Source: Clostridia bacterium
Lineage (GTDB): Bacteria; Bacillota; Clostridia; Christensenellales; UBA1242
DNA: 64,000 bases
Direction: 5' to 3'
Assembly: GCA_016283155.1 (NCBI GenBank)
Contig: JAEEMI010000025.1
Span: forward strand, 1 to 64,000
The position numbers were made by a program, and so were the translations under genes. Each line of letters begins with the position of its first letter. Position 1 is the first letter of the stretch. Below the pieces are notes generated by a model. It saw only the letters and a program-made list of their open reading frames with translations, was not told the origin of the DNA and ran no database searches. Of the stretch, positions 55,263 through 62,919 are shown one piece after another.

Positions 55263-56343
55263 TTTCTTCTCCTTCATCAGTATAAGGACTAGTTGGTCGT
55301 AGCGGTAACGATGTTAAAGGTGTTAACTCTCCGTTTGATTGTGAAACACTATAAAAATAGATTGGTTTCGCTGTACCTTCAACGACTTCAGGGGTAATTG
55401 TAATCCGTTTTAAATTCTTTTCATTTGGAATATCAAACATAATGCGCGTCATAAAACGTTCACAAATTGTACGTAAACCACGCGCACCAGTTTGTAACTT
55501 CTCAGCCATTTCTGCAATCTTATCAATACTTGCTTCATTAAATTCAATTTCCACCTGTTCCACATCGAGCATCTTTTTATATTGTGAAATTAATGAATTT
55601 TTGGGTTTAACCAAAGCTTCTTTCAAGGCAGCCCGATTTAAAGCCTCCAAAACAACAACGACAGGAAAACGACCACAGAATTCAGGAATCATACCGAACG
55701 TGGCGAAGTCTTCTGCAACAACCTGTTTTAAAATCTCAAAATCACTTAATAAGATTGTATCACGTTCACCCATACGTGTACGAATAATACCTGGTAAATC
55801 AACAAATGCTCCACCGCAAATAAATAAGATGTTATTAGTATCCATCTTAACGGTTTGCCCTTTGTATTCAACCTCGGCGATGGTACCCTCAACGATTTTC
55901 AACATAATTTGTTGAATACTTTCACCTTTCATTCGGTTAACACCAGTTACCAACTTATCAATTTCATCCAAGAAAACAATACCCATTTCAGCAGCTCGTA
56001 CATCGCCATTGGTTTTATCCAGCAACTTAACTAACATCTTATTAATTTCTTCACCGACATTATCCGATGCGACAATTGCGGTTGCATCTGCCACAACAAA
56101 AGTTGTATTTAAAATTTTAGCCAACGAAGTAACTTGCAAAGTTTTACCAGAACCTGTTGGTCCCAGCATCATTACGTTACTTTTCTTAACTTCAACGCCA
56201 TCGCTTTCGCCCGCCTGTGCAAATTTAACGCGTTTGTAATGGTTGTAAACCGCCACAGCCAAAACACGTTTCGCGTCATCTTGCCCGATAACATATTCAT
56301 CGAGTTTGGCAACAATTTCAGCGGGAGTAAAAAGATTAATCAC
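55246..56343 (-). CDS. ClpX-like AAA+ ATPase without ClpP-docking and pore-loop features
   Basis: The 365-residue protein is clearly of the ClpX family: DEYVIGQDDAKRVLAVAVYNHYKR, Walker A GPTGSGKT (61-68), Walker B IVFLDE (122-127), arginine finger region PEFCGRFPV (R225) and sensor 2 GARGLR (286-291). It begins directly at the AAA+ domain, so the N-terminal zinc-binding domain is absent. The pore-1 loop, GYVG in ClpX, reads DNVG (94-97). The RKH loop is shortened to VEYKGQTVKMD, and the IGF loop that docks ClpP is deleted (segment 183-215). ATP hydrolysis seems possible, but classical threading into ClpP does not. The start is GTG at 56343. A true ClpX may be encoded elsewhere. Confidence 0.85.
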   Translation of the reverse strand: MINLFTPAEIVAKLDEYVIGQDDAKRVLAVAVYNHYKRVKFAQAGESDGVEVKKSNVMMLGPTGSGKTLQVTSLAKILNTTFVVADATAIVASDNVGEEINKMLVKLLDKTNGDVRAAEMGIVFLDEIDKLVTGVNRMKGESIQQIMLKIVEGTIAEVEYKGQTVKMDTNNILFICGGAFVDLPGIIRTRMGERDTILLSDFEILKQVVAEDFATFGMIPEFCGRFPVVVVLEALNRAALKEALVKPKNSLISQYKKMLDVEQVEIEFNEASIDKIAEMAEKLQTGARGLRTICERFMTRIMFDIPNEKNLKRITITPEVVEGTAKPIYFYSVSQSNGELTPLTSLPLRPTSPYTDEGEENGKGY

Positions 56344-56349
56344 AATATA

Positions 56350-56378
56350 ATGATAGCCGAAAACTACAATAAAACCAA
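56350..56378 (-). promoter_or_regulatory. Promoter of the ClpX-like/MORN operon, predicted leaderless
   Basis: Minus strand: -35 TTGGTT (56378-56373), 17-nt spacer, -10 TATCAT (56355-56350), then 6 nt to the GTG at 56343. The -35 is weak. Confidence 0.55.
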
Positions 56379-56398
56379 ATCAATTTTGGTGGTAAGTA

Positions 56399-56427
56399 TT
56401 TACTTTAAAAATTTGGTAAGTTATACT
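56399..56427 (+). promoter_or_regulatory. Promoter of the first tandem paralogue, predicted leaderless
   Basis: -35 TTTACT (56399-56404), 17-nt spacer, -10 TATACT (56422-56427), then 6 nt to the ATG at 56434. It is back-to-back with the ClpX-like promoter. Confidence 0.65.
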
Positions 56428-56433
56428 TCCGCT

Positions 56434-57186
56434 ATGGAAAGTGGAAAAAGGATGATGAACAGTGAATCACTTCTTCAACCTGATTCAATTGATATTCACG
56501 AAGAACGAGTTCAACACATCATCAGCAAACTTTATCAGATCTTTCAAGATGGCTATCGTCCCGCCCGAGGATTTGAACCATATAATTTTCAATTAGATAA
56601 TAAAAGAAAAGTATCAAAATTAGTTAACTGCTTTGGACACGTACTAAATTTACGCAACGCACAGTTTAATGATTATAAAATTGGACCTTACCAAATTTAT
56701 GGTTATTTCCCAAATATTTGTTCTGATACCGACCAACAAGCCGCACAACGAATGTTTGATTTTCTCAAAGAAATTGGTCTAAAAATTGAAGAATGTGCAC
56801 CTGATAAAACGATTGAAGATTTTCGGTCTTGGAAGATTGCACTTTACTTTGAAAACACGAACCGATTACACAAAGATTTTCATTTCATTTTAGAAGAGAG
56901 TCCTGACCTTTGGTCTAGTAAACTTGGGTTTTCTCCCAATATTGAACACCTGCGTGAGAAAAATCCACCAGAAGTATATCAAAACCTATTAACCGATGAA
57001 TTTAACTACGAAAGATATGGCGCATTTATAATTACTAACCCCAAAGCCGATGAAAACAATCCTTATATTAAAGGATTAGAACAACGAAAACGAAGCTTAA
57101 TAATTAAGCCAAATCATACGATCATAAAGAAACAATATCTTTTTGAAAGTTGTCCAAAACCAATTACTAAAGATTTATCAAAATAA
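56434..57186 (+). CDS. Uncharacterised protein, first of a tandem pair; putative cysteine-peptidase-like fold
   Basis: A 250-residue soluble protein that I do not recognise with confidence. It shares most of its length with the next gene: a DGYRPARG segment (about 40-47), an NCFGHVLNLRN motif (about 65-75), EECAPDKTIEDFRSWKIALYFE (mid-protein, 22 residues in total), a KDFHF histidine and a WSSKLGF segment. The order NC-G, then ExC, then H, then WSSKLG suggests a papain/NlpC-like fold with the NC cysteine and the later histidine as catalytic candidates; I vaguely associate this with DUF7689-type proteins, unverified. Start at 56434 is fixed by the promoter 6 nt upstream; a longer frame from 56134 would run antisense through the clpX-like gene. 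Confidence 0.6.
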   Translation: MESGKRMMNSESLLQPDSIDIHEERVQHIISKLYQIFQDGYRPARGFEPYNFQLDNKRKVSKLVNCFGHVLNLRNAQFNDYKIGPYQIYGYFPNICSDTDQQAAQRMFDFLKEIGLKIEECAPDKTIEDFRSWKIALYFENTNRLHKDFHFILEESPDLWSSKLGFSPNIEHLREKNPPEVYQNLLTDEFNYERYGAFIITNPKADENNPYIKGLEQRKRSLIIKPNHTIIKKQYLFESCPKPITKDLSK

Positions 57187-57249
57187 TTAAACAAACTTGT
57201 TGTTTAGTATTTACATTACAAATTCAAAGTTATATATTACTACCAAACA

Positions 57250-57996
57250 ATGGATCACGACCAAATTATCAAAGAATACGAAGAACATATCAGACAATAT
57301 ATGTTAAGTCATAATGTACCCCAAACGCAACAAACCGAACATATAATTAGAAAATTATGGCAAGTTTGGCGTGACGGTTATCGTCCAGCCCGTGGTAATG
57401 AATCTTATGAATATAGGTTAAAAAACAAAGCATTAGCATCAACAATAGTTAATTGTATGGGACACATTTTTAATTTACGTAATCAACAACTTGATGACTA
57501 TGATTTTGGTCCATTCCAAATCTTTAATGATTTTCCATCCATCAATCAAGACCCCTACGAAAAAACCGTCAAACAGATGTTTGATTTCATTAAAGAAACT
57601 GGTTTAAAAATTGAAGAATGTGCACCAGATAAAACCATTGACGATTTTCGATCTTGGAAAATTGCCCTTTATTTTGAAAATAAAATTATTAATTGTGGCA
57701 ACCAAAATATTTATCGGCGCGATTTTCATTATCAATTGGAAGAGGGTCCGCAATTATGGTCCAGCAAACTTGGTTTTACCCCTAGTGTTGAATATATAAA
57801 TACAAAAGAACCACCCCAAGTTTTTCAAAGTTCAATTAGTGAATTTGAACCAACAGTTTATAACCTTTATGGCACCTATCAATTGACTAATCCATACGCT
57901 GATGAAAATAACCGCTATTTAAAGCACTTAAATATTAATACATCGTGTGGTTTAAAAAAGGCTCCAGAACTAGACATTACGTTACTGAAGTCTTAA
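57250..57996 (+). CDS. Uncharacterised protein, second of a tandem pair
   Basis: A 248-residue paralogue of the preceding gene with matching landmarks: DGYRPARG, NCMGHIFNLRN, the EECAPDKTIDDFRSWKIALYFE region (22 residues in total), RRDFHY and WSSKLGF. Cysteine and histidine candidates are conserved in both copies, as is an ADENN segment near the C-terminus, supporting shared function after duplication. No signal peptide or membrane helix is visible, so both are probably cytoplasmic. The 63-nt gap between the copies has a weak TATATT 11 nt before this ATG but no clear promoter, so the pair may be co-transcribed. Confidence 0.6.
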   Translation: MDHDQIIKEYEEHIRQYMLSHNVPQTQQTEHIIRKLWQVWRDGYRPARGNESYEYRLKNKALASTIVNCMGHIFNLRNQQLDDYDFGPFQIFNDFPSINQDPYEKTVKQMFDFIKETGLKIEECAPDKTIDDFRSWKIALYFENKIINCGNQNIYRRDFHYQLEEGPQLWSSKLGFTPSVEYINTKEPPQVFQSSISEFEPTVYNLYGTYQLTNPYADENNRYLKHLNINTSCGLKKAPELDITLLKS

Positions 57997-58126
57997 ATAA
58001 CATTAAATTTTCCAGAATTAAAAGTCAATCTAAACTAAAAGTTACTGACACAAGTTAAACCTCCAGTAATGAAAATTCATAATTTGACATTTAACCATAA
58101 ATTGGTTATTATATCTTGTTAACCGT
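57997..58126. other. AT-rich intergenic region before tRNA-Trp
   Basis: About 130 nt holding the tRNA-Trp promoter in its right half. I see no open frame or strong hairpin in the left half. Confidence 0.5.
58084..58112 (+). promoter_or_regulatory. Promoter of tRNA-Trp
   Basis: Consensus -35 TTGACA (58084-58089), 17-nt spacer, -10 TATTAT (58107-58112). The predicted start is about 7 nt before the mature tRNA. Confidence 0.75.
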
Positions 58127-58200
58127 AGGGGGTTAATTTAATGGTAGAATGGCGGTCTCCAAAACCGCTCATAAGGGTTCAATTCCTTTACCCCCTGCCA
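58127..58200 (+). tRNA. tRNA-Trp (CCA)
   Basis: A 74-nt cloverleaf: acceptor AGGGGGT/ACCCCCT, short D arm, anticodon stem GCGGT/ACCGC with loop CTCCAAA (anticodon CCA), T arm with loop TTCAATT, discriminator G and encoded CCA. It resembles Bacillus tRNA-Trp. With CCA as anticodon, TGA remains a stop codon here. Confidence 0.95.
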
Positions 58201-58214
58201 GAATACAACTAATG

Positions 58215-59195
58215 TTAAACCAACTTTAACCAAATTTGATTGAGAACTTTTAAACCTGCTTCTGTCGCGATAATGTTGGTTGGTGTTAATCTAATTAAAC
58301 CATACTCTTGTAGCAATTTAATCTCCGTTTCTTTGTTATGTAATAAATCACGCGCCACACCACTTCGTAATCTTAATCCCAACATAATTTGTTCTTCACG
58401 AATTACTTCGGGAGTGCGTTCAATACCTGGTTCGCGGTGATATGTTAAAATATCATTACTATTACAAAAACGCTGATTATTTAATAGCGAATGTGCACCC
58501 GCACCAAAACCGATATACTCACCACCCGTCCAATAAACCAAATTGTGTTTTGACTCGTAACCTTTCCGTGCATAGTTACTTACTTCGTAACGAATAAAAT
58601 CAGCGGGTAAATTAACTGGTTCATCAGTTTCCAACACGCAATGGTCATCTTTAGTTAAAGCATAAATTGAAATATGTTGAATCATTGCCAAAACATCGGC
58701 TGGTGGCGTTACAAACGGGTGATTAGGGATATCCTTAATTAAATCGATGGAAACATTATCGAAATACTTATGAGCCGTTTTAATTGCATCAATTGCCTGT
58801 TTAACGTCGTGTAACCGCCCTAAATCGCGTAAAGTAGCCAAATCAAAAGATTGTACCCCAATACTGATACGGTTAATACCTAAACGACGATAAGCCGCAC
58901 ATTTTACATCAGTTAATGAATTTGGATTGGCTTCAATTGTGACTTCACCATTGCAAGGTGGTAAACATTTAAACAAAGTTTCTAACTGTTCTGGAGTTAA
59001 TAAACTGGGAGTTCCGCCACCTAAATAAATAGTTTTGACTTGATAATCTTGGAAATTAAAGTTTTTGATTTCGGCACAGATATGTTGCAGATATTTATCA
59101 ATTTGATTAAGCGCCGTACACGACACGAAATCACAATAACCACACCGCCTTTCACAAAATGGGATATGTACATAAACCGACAACGGCTTTTTCAT
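58215..59195 (-). CDS. hemW: HemW-like radical SAM protein
   Basis: The 326-residue protein has the radical-SAM cluster C14-x3-C18-x2-C21 followed by the extra HemW-type phenylalanine (CGYCDF), GGGTPS, the EANPNSLT and RISIGVQSFD segments and, near the end, YEVSNYARKGYESKHN and GAGAHS. The four-residue CDFxxC arrangement fits HemW, a heme chaperone, rather than the true coproporphyrinogen dehydrogenase HemN. It is shorter than the usual 370-380 residues, with a deletion around residues 170-190. It overlaps lepA by 1 nt; lepA-hemW is the common Firmicute order. Confidence 0.9.
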   Translation of the reverse strand: MKKPLSVYVHIPFCERRCGYCDFVSCTALNQIDKYLQHICAEIKNFNFQDYQVKTIYLGGGTPSLLTPEQLETLFKCLPPCNGEVTIEANPNSLTDVKCAAYRRLGINRISIGVQSFDLATLRDLGRLHDVKQAIDAIKTAHKYFDNVSIDLIKDIPNHPFVTPPADVLAMIQHISIYALTKDDHCVLETDEPVNLPADFIRYEVSNYARKGYESKHNLVYWTGGEYIGFGAGAHSLLNNQRFCNSNDILTYHREPGIERTPEVIREEQIMLGLRLRSGVARDLLHNKETEIKLLQEYGLIRLTPTNIIATEAGLKVLNQIWLKLV

Positions 59196-60976
59196 CAGAT
59201 TTTTAAAATCTCCACAAAAGCTTCACTTGGAATTTCGACATTACCTAACATTCGCATTTTCTTTTTACCTGCTCTTTGTTTTTCCAACAACTTCATTTTA
59301 CGCGTAATATCACCACCATAACATTTTGCTAAAACATCTTTACGTAATGCTTTAACGGTTTCGCGGGCAATAATTTTACCACCGATTGCAGCTTGAATTG
59401 GAACTTCAAACATTTGTCTAGGAATAATATCTTTTAAACGTTCAGCTAATGCTTTACCTTTTTGATATGCCACAGATTCGTGGACAATCAACGATAAAGC
59501 ATCACAAATCTTACCATTTAGTAAAATATCCATTTTAACTAATTCAGCACGCTGATATCCTGCAGCTTCATAATCCAAACTTGCATAACCGTGGCTGCAA
59601 CTTTTCATTCGATCGAAGAAGTCATAAACAATTTCGTTTAGTGGAATTTTGAAATTTAATAACGTGCGATTATTATCTAAATGTTGCATATCAACAAACA
59701 CACCACGTTTATTAGTAGCTAAATCCATCAAAGCACCGATATATTCGGGTGGCGTCCACATTTTTAATGCCACAATTGGTTCTTCGTAATAATCAATCTC
59801 AACGGCTTTTGGTAAATTACTTGGGTTAGATACATTTAATGTTCGACCATCATTAGTATGCACTATATAATTAACACTTGGTGCTGTTGTAATGATATCC
59901 AAATTAAATTCACGTTCCAACCGTTCTGTGATGATTTCCATATGTAATAATCCTAAAAAGCCAACACGAAAACCAAAACCCAAAGCCGTACTAGTTTCTT
60001 TAGTAAATTCCAAACTAGCATCGTTTAATTTTAATTTTTCCAATGCATCTTTTAGTTCTCCATACTTATCACCAGCAATCGGATAAATTCCGGTAAAAAC
60101 CACTGGCAAAACTTCTTTATAACCAGGTAATGGTTCGCAAGGCATTTCAGCCGAAGTAATCGTATCACCGATTTTAATTTCACTGACAGTTTTAATACTG
60201 GCACAAATATAACCAACATCACCAGCACTTAATATTTCACACGGCGTTTGTTTAGGAGTAAAAAAGCCAACTTCGGTAACTTCAAATTCTTTATTCGTCG
60301 CTAACATTTTAATCTTGTCGCCAACTTTAACTTGTCCATCGAATAGACGCACTAAACAAACTGCGCCCAAGAAATTATTATAATAACAATCAAATAATAA
60401 AGCTTTTAACGGCTGATTTTCGTCGCCAGTTGGTGCTGGTAACAATTCAATGATTTGCTCTAATACTTGGTCAATGTTAGTCCCATTTTTAGCAGAAATT
60501 GCCGGAGCTAAACCCGCGGGAATACCAATCACTTGTTCAATTTCAGTACGTACACGTTCTACATCGGCAGCTGGCAAATCGATTTTATTAATTACGGGTA
60601 AAATTTCCAAATGATTATCAATCGCTAAATAAGCATTCGAAAGTGTTTGTGCTTCCACTCCTTGGGTTGCATCAACAATCAAGATTGCTCCTTCACAAGC
60701 CGCTAAAGAACGTGAAACTTCGTAAGTAAAATCGACGTGTCCGGGCGTATCTATTAAGTTTAAAACATATTCTTCGCCTTTATAATTATATAACATTCGC
60801 GTTGGTGTTAATTTAATTGTGATACCACGTTCGCGTTCTAAATCCATACTGTCTAACAATTGGGCTTCCATATCGCGTTTAGCCACCGTCCCTGTAATTT
60901 CCAATAAACGATCGGCCAACGTTGATTTACCGTGGTCAATATGTGCGACAATACAAAAGTTGCGAATTCGCTTCAC
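59195..60976 (-). CDS. lepA: Elongation factor 4 (LepA)
   Basis: LepA is a ribosomal GTPase. The 593-residue protein has G1 AHIDHGKST (11-19), G3 DTPGHVDF, G4 NKIDLP and the EF4-specific C-terminal domain ending [17 protein letters not shown]. Length is normal. The start appears to be GTG at 60976, but a TATAAT hexamer ends only 1 nt before it, too close for transcription to begin upstream; the gene is probably translated from the yqzL-like transcript, whose stop is 9 nt upstream. It is coupled to hemW by a 1-nt overlap. Confidence 0.97.
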   Translation of the reverse strand: MKRIRNFCIVAHIDHGKSTLADRLLEITGTVAKRDMEAQLLDSMDLERERGITIKLTPTRMLYNYKGEEYVLNLIDTPGHVDFTYEVSRSLAACEGAILIVDATQGVEAQTLSNAYLAIDNHLEILPVINKIDLPAADVERVRTEIEQVIGIPAGLAPAISAKNGTNIDQVLEQIIELLPAPTGDENQPLKALLFDCYYNNFLGAVCLVRLFDGQVKVGDKIKMLATNKEFEVTEVGFFTPKQTPCEILSAGDVGYICASIKTVSEIKIGDTITSAEMPCEPLPGYKEVLPVVFTGIYPIAGDKYGELKDALEKLKLNDASLEFTKETSTALGFGFRVGFLGLLHMEIITERLEREFNLDIITTAPSVNYIVHTNDGRTLNVSNPSNLPKAVEIDYYEEPIVALKMWTPPEYIGALMDLATNKRGVFVDMQHLDNNRTLLNFKIPLNEIVYDFFDRMKSCSHGYASLDYEAAGYQRAELVKMDILLNGKICDALSLIVHESVAYQKGKALAERLKDIIPRQMFEVPIQAAIGGKIIARETVKALRKDVLAKCYGGDITRKMKLLEKQRAGKKKMRMLGNVEIPSEAFVEILKI

Positions 60977-60985
60977 AATTATATC

Positions 60986-61081
60986 TTAACGTTTTTTTTG
61001 ATCTAATGCAATGTAAAGATTGTAATATCCAATTTCGCCCGTTGCAGTAAACAATTGCCATAACACATCTTTCAGTTCCAT
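60986..61081 (-). CDS. yqzL: YqzL-like small protein (31 residues)
   Basis: A 31-residue frame, MELKDVLWQLFTATGE at its start and ending in DQKKR, that matches the pattern of the small Firmicute YqzL family: a tryptophan-leucine-phenylalanine helix, TG-E, then a Y-x3-YIAL helix. In B. subtilis yqzL is next to recO; here recO is adjacent but divergent (31 nt away). The function of the family is unknown. No Shine-Dalgarno precedes the ATG. It is followed 9 nt later by lepA on the same strand. Confidence 0.7.
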   Translation of the reverse strand: MELKDVLWQLFTATGEIGYYNLYIALDQKKR

Positions 61082-61112
61082 ATTTATATTATTTACGCTA
61101 AACTATAGTTGT

Positions 61113-61676
61113 ATGCGTGAAACATTTGTCGAACTGGGAATTATCGTTAAAATTGTACGTAGTGGTGATTACGACGCGCGCTTGGCAGTTTTTACGGCAA
61201 CGGGTTTGCAATGGCGTTCAATCAAAGGTGTTTTTCGTCCCAAAGCAAAATTCGCTGCGGCCTGTGGATTATTTACTGTCGCCGAATTTACAATTTCGGG
61301 ACAATCTGTTACCAACATCAATGTTTTAGTTGCCCCTTACACTTTAGCCAAAGATATAAACCGTTATTATTTAGCATCCAGTTTTGCCGATGCTTTATTA
61401 CATTTAGAATTCGTAGAACAAGCCCCAACAGCACTTATCACGGCAGTCAATGCTTACACCGCTTTAGCCACAACAAATGAAAGTTGCTACCCAATTTTTT
61501 TAGATTTTTATCAACAAATGCTAGAAACTCTCGGTTATCACATTGAGTTAGATTTTAACCGCGAACATTTAACCCATAGTGTTGCAAAAAAGTTGGTTCA
61601 ACAAACAATTGATGCTTATCTTAATTTTGTTGATTATCAAATTAAATTTTGCGAAAATTTATATTTAAACGTTTGA
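61113..61676 (+). CDS. recO: DNA repair protein RecO, short form
   Basis: RecO loads RecA on SSB-coated DNA. The 187-residue protein has an N-terminal OB-fold (about 1-75: IVKIVRSGDYDARLAVFT ... GVFRPKAKFAAACGLFTVAEF) and a helical domain with KDINRYYLASSFADALLHLEFVE. Typical RecO has about 250 residues with a CxxC...CxxC zinc finger in the helical domain; no such cysteines are present, so the zinc motif has been lost. Its 3' end overlaps galU by 12 nt in convergent orientation. Confidence 0.8.
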   Translation: MRETFVELGIIVKIVRSGDYDARLAVFTATGLQWRSIKGVFRPKAKFAAACGLFTVAEFTISGQSVTNINVLVAPYTLAKDINRYYLASSFADALLHLEFVEQAPTALITAVNAYTALATTNESCYPIFLDFYQQMLETLGYHIELDFNREHLTHSVAKKLVQQTIDAYLNFVDYQIKFCENLYLNV

Positions 61677-62435
61677 TTTTTCTTGCGTAATAACATACTT
61701 GAATGCCTCAAAGAGACCAAATTTATTTCCTGCATCAAAACGTTTGGCTTTGGTAGTAATGATATTCTTTGTAGGAATTTGGTTTAGTGCGGCAACAATA
61801 TCTGTTCCTAAAGTTTGACAAAAACCTGACGGTAATAAATAGCGACCGACCGCAACCAAATTACTGGTTGGCTGTGCCGGTTTTTCAATAATTTGTCCAT
61901 CTTTAGTAATCACACCATAACAATGTGCATTCTCCCAAGGTACAGTTGCTGTAATAATGGCGGGCTGTTGTGTTTTTTGATAAGCACTTAACATTTCTGC
62001 AGTTGGATTGCCATCAAAAAATACGTCATCGCAATATGCTAACACAAATGGTTCGTTGCCAACAAAACTGCTGGCGTGTTTCACACAATCTGCCACACCT
62101 TGTGGTAAAGCGACACGACGAAAATATAAATTCATATCGCTAAAAAAATTAGTGTTTTTTTCTACTGATACGGCATCCGGTGTTTCAGCGACCCGTCGTG
62201 CCAAGTAATCATCAACCTCGTAATTCTTATCCAAATAATTCATTAAACATTCACGTCCACGGCCAATTAACAATAAAACGTCTTTAATTCCGGCGGCCTG
62301 TAATTCTTCCAGAATATAATGAATTACTGGTTTATCACCTAATGGTAACATTTCTTTAGGAACAGCTTTGGTAATCGGTAAAAACCGTGTAGCATATCCA
62401 CCAGCGGTAATTATAGCCTTGGTAATAGTTGTCAT
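61665..62435 (-). CDS. galU: UTP--glucose-1-phosphate uridylyltransferase
   Basis: GalU makes UDP-glucose for cell envelope glycans. From the ATG at 62435 the 256-residue protein has the nucleotidyltransferase signature KAIITAGGYATRFLPITK with PKEMLPLGDKPVIHYILEEL and the later FVLAYCDDVFF metal-binding region. Family members are about 290 residues; this one has a shorter C-terminus. A longer frame from 62555 is rejected because its extra residues run through the terminator of the upstream gene. No Shine-Dalgarno is present; CATATA lies 7 nt before the ATG, so it may be leaderless. Confidence 0.9.
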   Translation of the reverse strand: MTTITKAIITAGGYATRFLPITKAVPKEMLPLGDKPVIHYILEELQAAGIKDVLLLIGRGRECLMNYLDKNYEVDDYLARRVAETPDAVSVEKNTNFFSDMNLYFRRVALPQGVADCVKHASSFVGNEPFVLAYCDDVFFDGNPTAEMLSAYQKTQQPAIITATVPWENAHCYGVITKDGQIIEKPAQPTSNLVAVGRYLLPSGFCQTLGTDIVAALNQIPTKNIITTKAKRFDAGNKFGLFEAFKYVITQEKSNV

Positions 62436-62455
62436 ATTGCTATATATGACAACAA

Positions 62456-62486
62456 AAAACACGACGTGACCGTCGTGTTTTAATTG
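62456..62486 (-). terminator. Terminator of the VirB2/TrbC-like gene
   Basis: A perfect 11-bp stem AAAACACGACG/CGTCGTGTTTT (62456-62466 with 62471-62481) around a 4-nt loop, followed on the minus strand by six T residues. It lies 17 nt after the stop codon of the upstream gene on that strand. Confidence 0.88.
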
Positions 62487-62502
62487 ATTTTTGTATTTTC
62501 GA

Positions 62503-62829
62503 TTAGAACATAAACATTGATGTTTTAGAACCAGCTTGTTTAGTAACCAAATCAACGATTTGAGGAACGAAAATCAACACAGCAACCAACGCAACAATAC
62601 CAATGATAGCATAAATTAATTGTGCCTTCGCATTTTTACGTTTAGTCTCATCACTTGCCGTGAAGAATTTGTATGCCAAAACGACTGCTAAGATAACCGC
62701 ACCAACGGTTAATAAGCCGAACAAGGCAAACATGACATTTTTTACACTATCAACAATTTTGGTTATGTTAGAAGTGTTAACAGTATTTAATGTTTCTGTA
62801 GTACTCATCAAACTTTTAAAGAAATTCAT
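62503..62829 (-). CDS. VirB2/TrbC-like small two-helix membrane protein
   Basis: A 108-residue protein with a 30-residue polar N-terminus and two strong membrane helices (about 33-55 and 70-93) separated by a basic loop (DETKRKNAKAQ). This size and layout are those of VirB2/TrbC pilin-like subunits of type IV secretion systems, but no other secretion gene is nearby, and a different small membrane protein cannot be excluded. A Shine-Dalgarno (AAAGGAG) lies about 12 nt before the ATG. It has its own promoter and terminator, so it is transcribed alone. Confidence 0.55.
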   Translation of the reverse strand: MNFFKSLMSTTETLNTVNTSNITKIVDSVKNVMFALFGLLTVGAVILAVVLAYKFFTASDETKRKNAKAQLIYAIIGIVALVAVLIFVPQIVDLVTKQAGSKTSMFMF

Positions 62830-62872
62830 TTTTTATTTTTTCTCCTTTTTATTGTTATTTTTAACTATTTGA

Positions 62873-62901
62873 ATTTTATTATACCATAATAAAGTTGTCA
62901 A
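62873..62901 (-). promoter_or_regulatory. Promoter of the VirB2/TrbC-like gene (leadered)
   Basis: Minus strand: consensus -35 TTGACA (62901-62896), 17-nt spacer, -10 TAAAAT (62878-62873). The leader is about 37 nt and contains a Shine-Dalgarno. An alternative TATAAT at 62883-62878 has a 12-nt spacer but an upstream TG. Confidence 0.6.
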
Positions 62902-62919
62902 ACGATTTTTCACACTTTT

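Noticed and set aside
56134-56433. Extended start for the first tandem paralogue
   Set aside because: The extra 100 residues are antisense to the ClpX-like gene and would place the clear promoter inside the coding region.
57188-57206. Inverted repeat TAAACAA-5 nt-TTGTTTA between the tandem paralogues as a terminator
   Set aside because: The stem has few G-C pairs and no T-tract, so it is not convincing as a terminator.
60978-60983. TATAAT 1 nt before the lepA start as a leaderless promoter
   Set aside because: Transcription would begin after the start codon, and no -35 fits; it was left out of the leaderless set.
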